Shown piece after piece: positions 29,047-37,229 of a stretch of 64,000 nt of DNA; position 1 is the stretch's first letter; every line of letters begins with the position of its first letter. This stretch comes from Streptomyces sp. JHA26 (GTDB lineage: Bacteria > Actinomycetota > Actinomycetes > Streptomycetales > Streptomycetaceae), in assembly GCF_002005565.1 (NCBI RefSeq), contig NZ_BDJC01000005.1, forward strand, positions 1-64,000, given 5' to 3'. The notes under the pieces are model-generated. The model was given only the letters and a program-made list of their open reading frames with translations, was not told where the DNA came from and did no database searches. A program made the translations under genes and the position numbers.

Positions 29047-31190
29047 GCGCTCTCCTGGGGCTCGGTCAGGTGCAGGCGGGGCACGGTGCGGTCGGCGTCG
29101 GCCCAGGCGAGTACCGGGCGGCCGGGGTAGTCGGGCGGGCTTGCCTTGGCGTGGGCGCGGTAGTCGCGCACACCGTCGGGCATCTCCCGGGTGGCGACCT
29201 CCGCCATGTACCGGACGGCGTGCGCGGCGCCGTCCCGGCCGCGGTCCCACACCACCACCGGTATGCCCAGGGCGAGACAGGTCTGCACGATGCCGTCGCG
29301 CGGGCCGGGCGGCACGTCCACACAGACGCGTACGGTGTCGAGTTGGTTGACCAGCCGGGAGTAGAGGGCGTCCCGGTCCATCGACTCGGAGACCACCAGG
29401 GTCTTGCCCGAGTCGAGGCGGCTCCACCGGCTGCGCCAGTGGGACAGGAAACGTCCGTGCCTGCGCAGCAGTTCGGGGCAGTGCACCACCAGCGGGAACT
29501 CCACGCCGAGCACTCCGGGCACCAGCTGGTCCGGGCTGCGTGCCGTCCACTCGTCGACGGGCAGGTTGAGGCCGGTCCGGTCGACGAGCACCTCGACCAG
29601 GGGCGGCCGCTCGTCCTCGGCGGGCGGGGTGAGGGAGTCGAGCACGCGCAGCACCTCGCGCGCCGCCTCCGGCGCGGAGTACGAGCGCATGCTGTCCGTG
29701 GAGACCTGGCGCGGCCCGGCGCCCTCGTCGCACCAGATCCGCAGCCGGTGCCGGCCCTGTCCGGCCCGGGTCACCTGGACCAGGACGCGGACGCGGGCGG
29801 AGCGGGCGCGCAGGGAGCGCACCCACTCCTGGGCGTCGGAGCGGCGTTCGCCGAGCGCGGCCCGGGCGATGCCGAGCCGGGACGCCACGCCGTCCGCCCA
29901 CAGCCGCAGCTCGGCCCGCCTGGCGCCGGGGCACAGGGCGCCGACGTACTCCATCACCCGCAGCAGCGCGGGGACCCTGCGCTCTCCGCCCTGGGCGCGG
30001 CCGTCGCCGGGCAGGGCCTCCAGACGGTCGAGGAGGGCCTCCGCGGTGTCACCGCCGGGCAGCGCCGCCACGTGCGGCAGGGCGGCCCGGACGGCCTCGG
30101 GGAAGCGTGCGAGCACGTCCGGTTCCATGGAGCGCAGGTGTCCCCGCAGGGCGGTGTGCTCCTGCGGGGAGAGCAGCCGGGGGACGCGGGACAGGCCGCC
30201 CGCGGCGAGGACGCGGTCGGCGTCCCGCGGGGCGTCGCGCCGCAGGTGGCCCGAGAACGCGGCGAGGGCCCGCGGATGGGTGAGGAGGAACGCGGCGAAC
30301 TCCCCGGGCTCGGGCGGGGCGATGTCGCTGCCCGGCCGGACCCCGCAGGCCCGGGCGAGCCGCTGGGCGCCCGTCACCCGGCTGCTCGCCGAGGGGAAGA
30401 TGTCCTCGATCGCCTCCACCAGCAGCAGGAAGGCGGGGTCGTCCGGTTCGGGCAGGTCCGAGGAGGTGCCGTCCAGCACGCCCAGCGGGCCCAGTTCGGC
30501 CTCCACGCGCTGCCAGGGCACGCCCCAGCTGCGCCGCGCCAGGTGCTGGGGGCTGTGCGGGAGCGGGGCGCCGGTGGCCGCGTTCCGGGGCGGCATGAAG
30601 TGGGCGACGACCAGGCCGACCACGGCCCGCTCCCTGCGGCACCACAGCGGGCCGCCGCTGTACCCGGGGCCCACCGCCATGCCGGTGGGGGCGCCGTCCA
30701 GGTAGGCCCGGGAGCCGTCCGGGCCGTGGACGGTGAGGCGGGCGAAGGTGGCCGCCTCACCGGTGCCGTGCCAGGCCTCGACCTCCTGGCCCGCGGCCAT
30801 GGGGGACGTGCGGGGTCCGGCGGGCAGTCCGCCGGGCGGGCCGTCGACCCGCAGCACGGCGAGGTCGCCGAGCCACTCGTCGTCCCCCGGCGGCACCGGT
30901 CCGCCGTCACGGGCCCGCGGGGCGATCCAGTGGGCCACGCGGGCGACGTACCGGCGGGTGACGTACTCGTGGGGACGCAGCTGGACGGTGACCTCGTACG
31001 GGCCGGGCGTCCGCGGCTCCAGCAGGGGCCGGTCCAGGGCGGCGTTGACCACGTGGGCGCAGGTCAGCACGGTGTCGGTGCCGAGCACGAACCCCGCCCC
31101 GACGGTCTTGCCGTCCTCGGCCCGGCGTACGGAGACGACGTACCGGGAGGGATCGTCGGCCCCGTCCCCCGCCGGGGTGAACCATCCCAC
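29043..31190 (-). CDS. Trypsin-like protease fused to VMAP modules (VMAP-C)
   Basis: 715 aa. Residues 15-230 are a trypsin fold with an intact triad: His46 in TCAHVV, Asp109 in GDLAVL and Ser178 in GYSGGPL. No signal peptide is present, so it is cytoplasmic. A helical middle (about 235-470) and a C-terminal VMAP-C module (about 480-715, with LNLPVDEW and IPVVVWDRG) follow. In vWA-MoxR-VMAP ternary systems, predicted as NTP-driven conflict or surveillance systems, the trypsin is the presumed effector. GTG at 31190 is 3 nt after the Trypco1 gene stop; the next gene overlaps by 4 nt. Confidence 0.88.
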   Translation of the reverse strand: MGWFTPAGDGADDPSRYVVSVRRAEDGKTVGAGFVLGTDTVLTCAHVVNAALDRPLLEPRTPGPYEVTVQLRPHEYVTRRYVARVAHWIAPRARDGGPVPPGDDEWLGDLAVLRVDGPPGGLPAGPRTSPMAAGQEVEAWHGTGEAATFARLTVHGPDGSRAYLDGAPTGMAVGPGYSGGPLWCRRERAVVGLVVAHFMPPRNAATGAPLPHSPQHLARRSWGVPWQRVEAELGPLGVLDGTSSDLPEPDDPAFLLLVEAIEDIFPSASSRVTGAQRLARACGVRPGSDIAPPEPGEFAAFLLTHPRALAAFSGHLRRDAPRDADRVLAAGGLSRVPRLLSPQEHTALRGHLRSMEPDVLARFPEAVRAALPHVAALPGGDTAEALLDRLEALPGDGRAQGGERRVPALLRVMEYVGALCPGARRAELRLWADGVASRLGIARAALGERRSDAQEWVRSLRARSARVRVLVQVTRAGQGRHRLRIWCDEGAGPRQVSTDSMRSYSAPEAAREVLRVLDSLTPPAEDERPPLVEVLVDRTGLNLPVDEWTARSPDQLVPGVLGVEFPLVVHCPELLRRHGRFLSHWRSRWSRLDSGKTLVVSESMDRDALYSRLVNQLDTVRVCVDVPPGPRDGIVQTCLALGIPVVVWDRGRDGAAHAVRYMAEVATREMPDGVRDYRAHAKASPPDYPGRPVLAWADADRTVPRLHLTEPQESA

Positions 31191-31193
31191 GCC

Positions 31194-31595
31194 TCAGTCC
31201 GCGGCGGGCGCGGCGCCGGTCCCGGGGGCCGGTCTCCAGCTCGCGGTGACGGTGAGGTGGGCCTGGCCCGTGCCGCCCACGACGCCGAGTCTGAGGTCCT
31301 GGCCGACCTGGACGCCGAAGGTGACGCTCAGTTCGGTGGGCGGGTCGGGCACGGCGGTGGCCGCGTCGTGGACCTCCTGGATCAGCGGTCCCAGTGGGCT
31401 GAGCGCGCCGCGCAGCGCCCCGGTCGCGAGGCGGGCGACCGTGCCCGTGCCCCGGGCCACGGGCACCGCACGGCCCATGCCCTCCGGCAGGTCGTCGTCG
31501 GGCGGGACCGGGACGGTGCCGTCGGCGGGCCCCAGCAGGAACCGGACCGGTGTGCCGTCGTCGAGTTCGAGGTCAGGTGTAGTGGCCACGCTCAC
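31194..31595 (-). CDS. Trypco1 (CU044_2847-type) protein
   Basis: 133 aa single-domain protein matching the trypsin-co-occurring domain 1 pattern: ELDDGTPVRF near the N-terminus, a helix, then ELSVTFGVQVG and a final beta strand HLTVTASW. It is regularly encoded beside trypsin-VMAP genes and is presumed to regulate or present substrates to the protease. First gene of the operon. The start may be GTG 31595 or GTG 31589; GACAAT lies 6 nt before the latter, arguing for a leaderless transcript from 31589. Confidence 0.85.
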   Translation of the reverse strand: MSVATTPDLELDDGTPVRFLLGPADGTVPVPPDDDLPEGMGRAVPVARGTGTVARLATGALRGALSPLGPLIQEVHDAATAVPDPPTELSVTFGVQVGQDLRLGVVGGTGQAHLTVTASWRPAPGTGAAPAAD

Positions 31596-31670
31596 ATTGT
31601 CGTCGGCGGGCGGGAGTTCGGACCGGGTCTCGGCCGACTCGGTTATCGGATCGATGCCTTCCGTACCGGT

Positions 31671-31925
31671 TCAGTCACCGGCCGTCTCGAACCGCCAGCG
31701 GTGCACCGCCCGCGTGACCAGGTCCCCGGCGGGCTCCGGCAGTTCGGGCAGGTCGGCGTCGTAGGCGGCGTCCCACCAGGTGATGACCAGGACCCGGTCC
31801 TGCGGGGCGCGCAGCGTCTCCCGGCGCAGCGGTTCGCCGTCGAGCGGCTGGGCGCGGACCCAGGCCAGCAGGTCCTCGCCCCGGCCGGACACGGCCCTCG
31901 CCTCCCACATCAGTGCGACGGTCAC
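31671..31925 (-). CDS. Small conserved protein coupled to tsaD
   Basis: 84 aa, not recognised. It has a Trp-rich hydrophobic core ([12 protein letters not shown]) and a C-terminal amphipathic stretch; it looks like a small globular cytoplasmic protein. GTG at 31925 overlaps the tsaD stop as GTGA, so it is translated by coupling and belongs to the tsaB-rimI-tsaD operon. Codon use matches its neighbours. Confidence 0.75.
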   Translation of the reverse strand: MTVALMWEARAVSGRGEDLLAWVRAQPLDGEPLRRETLRAPQDRVLVITWWDAAYDADLPELPEPAGDLVTRAVHRWRFETAGD

Positions 31926-33019
31926 GAGTACAGGTTCTCCTTGCTGACCTCGTGGACGTGGTCGTGCGTGTGGCCCCGTCCCGGGACGTGCGGGTCCGTC
32001 ACCGGCAGCGAGGAGTCCGCCGACAGGTCCCAGTCGGAGGCGGCCCGGTCGCGGGCGACCATCTCGGCGCCGAGCGCGGCGACCATCGCGCCGTTGTCCG
32101 TGCACAGCTTGGGCCGCGGCACGCGCAGCCGGATGCCGGCCGCCTCGCAGCGTTCCTGGGCCAGCGCCCGCAGCCGGGAGTTGGCGGCGACGCCGCCGCC
32201 GATCATCAGGTGGTCGACGCCCTGGTCCTTGCAGGCGCGCACCGCCTTGCGGGTCAGCACGTCCACGACCGCCTCCTGGAAGGAGGCCGCCACGTCCCGC
32301 ACCGGCACCTCCTCGCCCGCCGCCCGCTTGGCCTCGATCCAGCGGGCCACGGCCGTCTTCAGCCCGGAGAAGGAGAAGTCGTAGACCGGGTCGCGCGGTC
32401 CGGTGAGCCCGCGCGGGAACGCGATCGCGGTCGGGTCGCCCTCGCGCGCGTACCGGTCGATGACCGGGCCGCCGGGGAAGCCCAGGTTCAGCACGCGGGC
32501 GATCTTGTCGAAGGCCTCGCCGGCCGCGTCGTCGATGGTGGCGCCCATCGGGCGGACGTCGGAGGTGATGTCGGCCGACAGCAGCAGCGAGGAGTGCCCG
32601 CCGGAGACCAGCAGCGCCATGGTCGGCTCGGGCAGCGGCCCGTGCTCCAGCTGGTCGACGCAGATGTGGGAGGCGAGGTGGTTGACGCCGTACAGGGGCT
32701 TGCCGAGGGCGTAGGCGTACGCCTTGGCCGCCGAGACGCCGACCAGCAGGGCGCCGGCCAGGCCGGGTCCGGCGGTGACGGCGATGCCGTCGAGGTCGCG
32801 GGCGCTGACGCCCGCCTCCTTCAGCGCGCGGTCGATGGTGGGGACCATCGCCTCCAGGTGGGCGCGGCTCGCCACCTCCGGGACGACGCCGCCGAACCGG
32901 GCGTGCTCGTCGACGCTGGAGGCGACGGCGTCGGCCAGCAGGGTGGTGCCGCGCACGACACCGACGCCGGTCTCGTCGCAGGAGGTCTCGATCCCCAGTA
33001 CCAGGGGTTCGTCAGCCAT
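31922..33019 (-). CDS. tsaD: tRNA N6-adenosine threonylcarbamoyltransferase
   Basis: 365 aa. Transfers threonylcarbamoyl from TC-AMP to A37 of ANN-decoding tRNAs, with TsaB and TsaE. ASKHA fold with the metal motif HLASH (about 117-121), ETSCDETG near the N-terminus and GGGVAAN for nucleotide binding. The C-terminus has a His-rich tail (HTHDHVH). ATG at 33019 overlaps the rimI stop by 8 nt. Operon order tsaB-rimI-tsaD-small ORF. Confidence 0.97.
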   Translation of the reverse strand: MADEPLVLGIETSCDETGVGVVRGTTLLADAVASSVDEHARFGGVVPEVASRAHLEAMVPTIDRALKEAGVSARDLDGIAVTAGPGLAGALLVGVSAAKAYAYALGKPLYGVNHLASHICVDQLEHGPLPEPTMALLVSGGHSSLLLSADITSDVRPMGATIDDAAGEAFDKIARVLNLGFPGGPVIDRYAREGDPTAIAFPRGLTGPRDPVYDFSFSGLKTAVARWIEAKRAAGEEVPVRDVAASFQEAVVDVLTRKAVRACKDQGVDHLMIGGGVAANSRLRALAQERCEAAGIRLRVPRPKLCTDNGAMVAALGAEMVARDRAASDWDLSADSSLPVTDPHVPGRGHTHDHVHEVSKENLYS

Positions 33020-33518
33020 GGGTCTCGGTTCCTTGTACGGAGTTGGCGGGGTCGGTCAGGCGCATCACCAGGGCGTCCACGTTCCCCGGCTGGTAGTAGC
33101 CGCGCCTGAAGCCGATGGGCTCGAAGCCGAAGCGCTCGTACAGCCGCTGGGCGCGGGTGTTGTCCACCCGGCACTCGAGGAGCACCTCGGTGCACTCGAA
33201 GGCGGTGGCCGCCCGCAGCAGCTCGGTCAGCAGCCGCGCGCCGAGGCCGGTGCCCCAGTGGTCGCGGGCGACGGCGATGGTCTGCACGTCGGCCTGCTCC
33301 CCCGAGGTGACCAGGCCCGCGTAGCCGACGACCTGTCCGTCCCGCTCGGCGACCAGGTACCGCCGGGTCGCGCCGGGGCCGCGCGCGTGGGCCAGTTCGG
33401 ACCAGAACATGCCGCGCGACCAGGCGTCCTCCGGGAACAGCTCCCGCTCCAGCCGGAGTACGGGGTCGATGTCCCACCAGCGCATCTCGCGCAGTACGGC
33501 AGCGGTTGACTCGGTCAC
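33012..33518 (-). CDS. rimI: Ribosomal protein S18-alanine N-acetyltransferase
   Basis: 168 aa GNAT acetyltransferase. Acetyl-CoA motif (R/Q)xxGxG/A reads [10 protein letters not shown], with DVQTIAV before it and [13 protein letters not shown] after it, the RimI signature. It lies between tsaB and tsaD, as is usual in actinobacteria. GTG at 33518 overlaps the tsaB stop (GTGA). It acetylates protein N-termini; S18 as substrate is by family. Confidence 0.93.
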   Translation of the reverse strand: MTESTAAVLREMRWWDIDPVLRLERELFPEDAWSRGMFWSELAHARGPGATRRYLVAERDGQVVGYAGLVTSGEQADVQTIAVARDHWGTGLGARLLTELLRAATAFECTEVLLECRVDNTRAQRLYERFGFEPIGFRRGYYQPGNVDALVMRLTDPANSVQGTETHG

Positions 33519-34168
33519 TTGGGGGTGACCACCTTGTAGTTCTTGGGCACCTGGGCGTCCGGTCTGCGCAGGTACAACGGCCGGGGCGCGGGAAGCTCCT
33601 CGCCCGCCGCCAGCTTCTCGGCGGCCAGGCACGCCAGGGCGGCGGCGGACACGTGCTCGGGTTCGTGCGCCCGCGGGAAGGTGTCCGGGTACAGCAGGGC
33701 ACCCGCGCCGACGGCCGGGACTCCGGCCACCTGCTGCGCGATGTCGGCGGGGCGGTCGACCGCCGGGTCGGTGAGACGGGTGCGGGAGTCGGCGTAGCGC
33801 GCCCAGTAGACCTCCTTGCGGCGGGCGTCGGTCGCCACCACGAAGGGACCCTCCAGGTCGGCGGCGTACGCCAGTCCGTCCAGCGTGCACACGCCGTGCA
33901 CGGGCACCCCGAGCGCGAGCCCGAAGGTGTCCGCGGTCATCAGGCCGACCCGCAGTCCCGTGTACGGTCCGGGGCCGATGCCGGCGACGACTCCGGTGAC
34001 GGCGTCGAGCCGCAGTCCGGCCTCGGCGAGCACCCGGTCGACGGCGGGGAGCAGCAGCTCACCGTGCCGGCGCGCGTCCACCTGGCTCGACGAGGCGATG
34101 ACGTCCGTACCGTCGTGCAGCGCGACGGTCACGGCGGGCGTGGCGGTATCCAGAGCGAGCAAGAGCAC
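33515..34168 (-). CDS. tsaB: tRNA threonylcarbamoyladenosine biosynthesis protein TsaB
   Basis: 217 aa ASKHA-fold partner that dimerises with TsaD: LLALDTATPAV at the N-terminus and GIGPGPYTGLRVG as the signature. It lacks the HxxxH metal site of TsaD, as expected. GTG at 34168 lies 6 nt after TAGGCT on the minus strand and has no RBS, so the operon probably starts with a leaderless mRNA. Confidence 0.95.
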   Translation of the reverse strand: MLLLALDTATPAVTVALHDGTDVIASSSQVDARRHGELLLPAVDRVLAEAGLRLDAVTGVVAGIGPGPYTGLRVGLMTADTFGLALGVPVHGVCTLDGLAYAADLEGPFVVATDARRKEVYWARYADSRTRLTDPAVDRPADIAQQVAGVPAVGAGALLYPDTFPRAHEPEHVSAAALACLAAEKLAAGEELPAPRPLYLRRPDAQVPKNYKVVTPK

Positions 34169-34322
34169 GCAAACAGCCTACGGCGCCCACGGGCCCGTGT
34201 CGGACGACCGGGTCGGACGGCCTGCTGCTGCTACCGTCACCGGGAGCACTCTGCGTGACGGAAAGCACACGCCGTGCGACGCGATGCCCGCGAGCAGGAC
34301 GTACGACGCCTAGGTGGTCCCA

Positions 34323-34877
34323 GTGGCAAGCAGCAGCGCCGGTTGGGTGGCCGCGCTCACCGCGGCGGCCCTCGGCACGATCGGGTTCCTCGCCCACCAG
34401 GCCTCGGTCCGCCTGCCGGCCGAGCTGAGCAGGCCGCACGCGACCGGCACCCCCGCCCCCGGCGCCCCCAGGGCGCCCCGCGACGCCCGGCACCCGGACG
34501 CCCTGCCCCTCGGTTCGGGAAGGGGCGAACGGGTGGTGTACTCCCTGGACGACGACCGGGTGTGGCTGGTGGGCCCGGACGGCAGGGTCCAGGACACCTT
34601 CAGGGTCACCCCCGGCCGGGTCGATCCGGTGCCTGGCACCTACACGGTCACGTCGCGCTCGAAGAGGATCACCGGATCGGACGGCGTCCCGGTCGAGCAC
34701 GTCGTGCGCTTCACCAGCGTCGAGGGCGTGGTCGTCGGCTTCAGCGCGGCCGTGGACGGCTCGTCGCCGAAGCCCGCCCCGGGCCTGCGGACCGGCGGCA
34801 TCCGGGAGTCCCGCGCGGACGGTGACGCCATGTGGCGGTTCGCGACGATCGGCCAGCAGGTCGTCGTCATCCCCTGA
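34323..34877 (+). CDS. L,D-transpeptidase-like secreted protein lacking the catalytic Cys
   Basis: 184 aa. N-terminal membrane/signal segment (about 8-24), Pro/Ala-rich spacer to about 65, then a YkuD-like beta domain: VVYSLDDDRVWLVGPDGRV, a PGTYTVTSRS strand, VVVGFS, and the C-terminal AMWRFATIGQQVVVI. In active L,D-transpeptidases the segment before the last helix is SHGC(I/V)R; here it is RTGGIR (156-161), so the catalytic Cys is Gly159 and the His is Thr157; the earlier GFH His is Ser141. It may be a binding or decoy domain for peptidoglycan. GTG at 34323 follows AGGTGG; a GTG 9 nt earlier is possible. Confidence 0.78.
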   Translation: MASSSAGWVAALTAAALGTIGFLAHQASVRLPAELSRPHATGTPAPGAPRAPRDARHPDALPLGSGRGERVVYSLDDDRVWLVGPDGRVQDTFRVTPGRVDPVPGTYTVTSRSKRITGSDGVPVEHVVRFTSVEGVVVGFSAAVDGSSPKPAPGLRTGGIRESRADGDAMWRFATIGQQVVVIP

Positions 34878-34910
34878 TCCGTACCGGCACCTCCCGGGCC
34901 GTCCCTCGGA

Positions 34911-35066
34911 TCAGGCGGCCTCGCGGTGCTCCCGGGCGGGGCGGTGCTCCTCCGGCTCCGGCGCGGGCGGCGGCGTGGAGACGGCGGCCGCCGCGGCGCA
35001 GGACGCGAGCAGGTCGCGCATGGACATCCCGGCGAGCGCGGGCGGCTGGGTCACGGACTCCGGCAC
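34911..35066 (-). CDS. Small protein, 51 aa
   Basis: Starts at GTG 35066 with AGGAGG at ideal spacing, so translation is likely. The product is 51 aa, with a helical Ala-rich middle (MSMRDLLASCAAAAAV) and a charged Pro/Glu/His-rich end; no family recognised. A near-perfect 24-bp palindrome lies about 28 bp upstream (35094-35117), implying specific regulation. Confidence 0.7.
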   Translation of the reverse strand: MPESVTQPPALAGMSMRDLLASCAAAAAVSTPPPAPEPEEHRPAREHREAA

Positions 35067-35093
35067 GGACGCCTCCTGAAGATCGGGGGCGGA

Positions 35094-35117
35094 CGTGGTT
35101 AGGCATGCCTCACCACG
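35094..35117. promoter_or_regulatory. 24-bp palindrome, probable operator
   Basis: Twelve-bp arms centred at 35105/35106 with one mismatched pair; the core reads TTAGGCATGCCTCA. It is placed just upstream of the 51-codon gene. The core has some likeness to DtxR/DmdR-type iron boxes but the spacing differs, so the regulator is not assigned. Confidence 0.6.
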
Positions 35118-35238
35118 AACTGGCCACCATGTGACCACGGGCGGGACCCCGTTGGCAACAACATGCCGACGTGTTGTCGGAAACCCGGCCGGGCACCGGT
35201 GGCGCGGCGCCCGGAGAACGGGACGGGAGTGGGGGCTG

Positions 35239-35274
35239 GTGTGGGTGTGGATGCGGGGGCGGGTGCGAGTGCGG
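35239..35274 (+). repeat. Six tandem hexamers, consensus GTGYGG
   Basis: Six consecutive 6-nt units with minor changes, just past the 3' end of tsaE. G-rich on the plus strand. Confidence 0.7.
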
Positions 35275-35282
35275 GAAACGGC

Positions 35283-35807
35283 TCAGGCGGCGAGGACGCT
35301 CAGGTCGGCCGCCGCCCAGCGTTCGCCGACGCCCGTCAGCGTCACCTGCCGGACCTCGTCGGTGGTGTCGCCCACGGCCCGGTGGATCAGGAGCTGCAAC
35401 CGGTCCTCGGTGAGCTCCTCCACCTTGCCCTCGCCCCACTCGACCACGATCACCGAGTCGGACAGGGAGACGTCGAGGTCGAGGTCCTCCATCTCGTCGA
35501 GGCCGCCGGACAGCCGGTAGGCGTCGACGTGGACGAGCGGCGGACCGTCGCCGAGCGAGGGGTGCACGCGGGCGATCACGAAGGTCGGGGAGGTGACGGC
35601 GCCGCGCACGCCGAGTCCCTCGCCCAGGCCCCGGGTCAGCGTCGTCTTGCCCGCGCCCAGCTCCCCGCTCAGCATCACCAGGTCACCGGCGCGCAGCAGT
35701 TTGGCGAGCCTGCGGCCCAGTTCCCGCATCTGTTCCGGGGAGGTGACGGTGATCTCGACGGCGGGAGCCGGCCCGGCCGGGCCCTGCGGTGCTGCTGGTG
35801 CTTCCAT
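35283..35807 (-). CDS. tsaE: tRNA threonylcarbamoyladenosine ATPase TsaE
   Basis: 174 aa P-loop ATPase that drives the TsaB-TsaD cycle. Walker A GELGAGKTT (about 48-56), TSPTFVI switch and HVDAYRL motif, VVEWGEG near the C-terminus, all family signatures. ATG at 35807; TACCGT lies 8 nt upstream. Downstream of the alpha/beta hydrolase gene (52-bp gap), and separated from tsaB by two small genes. Confidence 0.95.
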   Translation of the reverse strand: MEAPAAPQGPAGPAPAVEITVTSPEQMRELGRRLAKLLRAGDLVMLSGELGAGKTTLTRGLGEGLGVRGAVTSPTFVIARVHPSLGDGPPLVHVDAYRLSGGLDEMEDLDLDVSLSDSVIVVEWGEGKVEELTEDRLQLLIHRAVGDTTDEVRQVTLTGVGERWAAADLSVLAA

Positions 35808-35859
35808 AGCCCTCAACGGTAGCGCCGCCGGCGCACCGGCCCGTCTCCCGCCGTCCCGT

Positions 35860-37092
35860 TCACACGGTCGCGCCGCGCGCCTTCTCGTCGGCGCGGGCGA
35901 GCAGGTCGGCGAGGCGGTCGGTGACCAGCTCCGGGTGCTCCAGCATCACCAGGTGCCCCGCGTCGGGGACGAGCACCAGCTCGGCGTCCGGCAGCAGGTC
36001 GGCGATGGCCTCGCTGTGCTCGCTGGGCGTCACCAGGTCCCGCACCCCGGCCAGCACCAGCACCGGGAGGCCGCGGAAGTGGGCGAGGGCCTCGGTCTTG
36101 TCGTGGTCGTTGAACGCCGGGTAGTACTCGGCGACCACGTCGATCGGCGTCGACTCGATCATCCGCTCGGCGAACCGGGCCACGGCCGGGTCGACGTCCC
36201 GGGACGCGAACGAGTACCGCTTGATGATGCCGGCGAACAGGTCCGCCGTCGCCCGCCGTCCCCGCTCCACCAGCTCGGCCCGCTGCCCCAGCGCCTTCAG
36301 CACCCCGGGCAGCACCCGCCGCACCGCGTTGACGCCGGCCACCGGCAGCCCGAAGTTGACCTCGCCGAGCCGCCCGGACGACGTGCCGACGAGGGCGACG
36401 CCGACGACGCGCTCGCGGATCAGGGCGGGGAAGCGATCGGCCAGGGCCATCACCGTCATGCCGCCCATGGAGTGCCCGACCAGCACGATCGGCCCCTCGG
36501 GCACGGCCGCGTCGATGACGGCCTTCAGGTCCCGGCCCAGCTCGTCGATGGTGACCGGCTCGTCGTCGCGCACCTGGGCCACGCCCCGCCCGGACCGTCC
36601 GTGGCTGCGCTGGTCCCAGTGCACGGTGCGCACGACGCCCCGCAGCGCCGCCCGCTGGAAGTGCCAGGAGTCCTGGTTGAGGCAGTAGCCGTGGCAGAAG
36701 ACGACGGTGACGGGAGCGGGCGCCCTGCGGCCGAAGAGCCGTCGGCGGCGCCGGGTGAGCGCGGACTCGGTGTCCGGATCGACGTCGTCGACCTCGTAGT
36801 ACAGCTCGGTGCCGTCGTCGGCGTACGCCCTGCCGGGGGTGCCGCGCAGTCCGCCGTACGGTCCCGCCGCGTCGAGGGCGAGCCGCGCCTTCCGGCGCAT
36901 TCCGCGGCCGACGGTGAGCCGCTCTATCGCCACGCCGGCCGCCGCGCCCGCGGCGACCACGCCTATCGCGGCACCGGCGATCCCGGTCGCCCGGCGCCAG
37001 CCCCCGGCGGCCACGTCGGTGGCGGCCTCCGCGGCGGAGGCGACGGCCACCACGGCGACGTCCGCGATCCCCTCCGCACTGCTCTCGCTCAC
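35860..37092 (-). CDS. Alpha/beta hydrolase
   Basis: 410 aa. An N-terminal Ala-rich hydrophobic stretch (about 35-57) probably anchors it to the membrane. The hydrolase domain (about 125-395) has the oxyanion segment FCHGYCLN, nucleophile elbow GHSMGG, and Asp and His in RDLVTPSEHS and DAGHLVMLE. Substrate unknown; lipase/esterase-like. GTG at 37092 follows GAGGAG. It sits between alr and tsaE, an arrangement common in Streptomyces. Confidence 0.92.
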   Translation of the reverse strand: MSESSAEGIADVAVVAVASAAEAATDVAAGGWRRATGIAGAAIGVVAAGAAAGVAIERLTVGRGMRRKARLALDAAGPYGGLRGTPGRAYADDGTELYYEVDDVDPDTESALTRRRRRLFGRRAPAPVTVVFCHGYCLNQDSWHFQRAALRGVVRTVHWDQRSHGRSGRGVAQVRDDEPVTIDELGRDLKAVIDAAVPEGPIVLVGHSMGGMTVMALADRFPALIRERVVGVALVGTSSGRLGEVNFGLPVAGVNAVRRVLPGVLKALGQRAELVERGRRATADLFAGIIKRYSFASRDVDPAVARFAERMIESTPIDVVAEYYPAFNDHDKTEALAHFRGLPVLVLAGVRDLVTPSEHSEAIADLLPDAELVLVPDAGHLVMLEHPELVTDRLADLLARADEKARGATV

Positions 37093-37229
37093 GTACCGCT
37101 CCTCTTCACCGGGCCGCGGGGCGGATCCCCCTCTGGTCCCTCGTTCACCCGAACGTGTGTCGCATGCACGTCATACACGCCGGGCGGGGCGCGCGTCACG
37201 TGTCACTGGTCACGCGGGGTCCGCGATCG

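Noticed and set aside
28096..29934. An N-terminal extension of the MoxR gene
   Set aside because: The ATG at 29046 has an RBS and ATGA coupling; the extension is a shadow of the trypsin-VMAP gene.
29040..32384. A 1114-codon open frame on the plus strand
   Set aside because: Antisense to the trypsin-VMAP and tsaD genes; Gly/His/Ala-rich shadow composition and no RBS or motifs.
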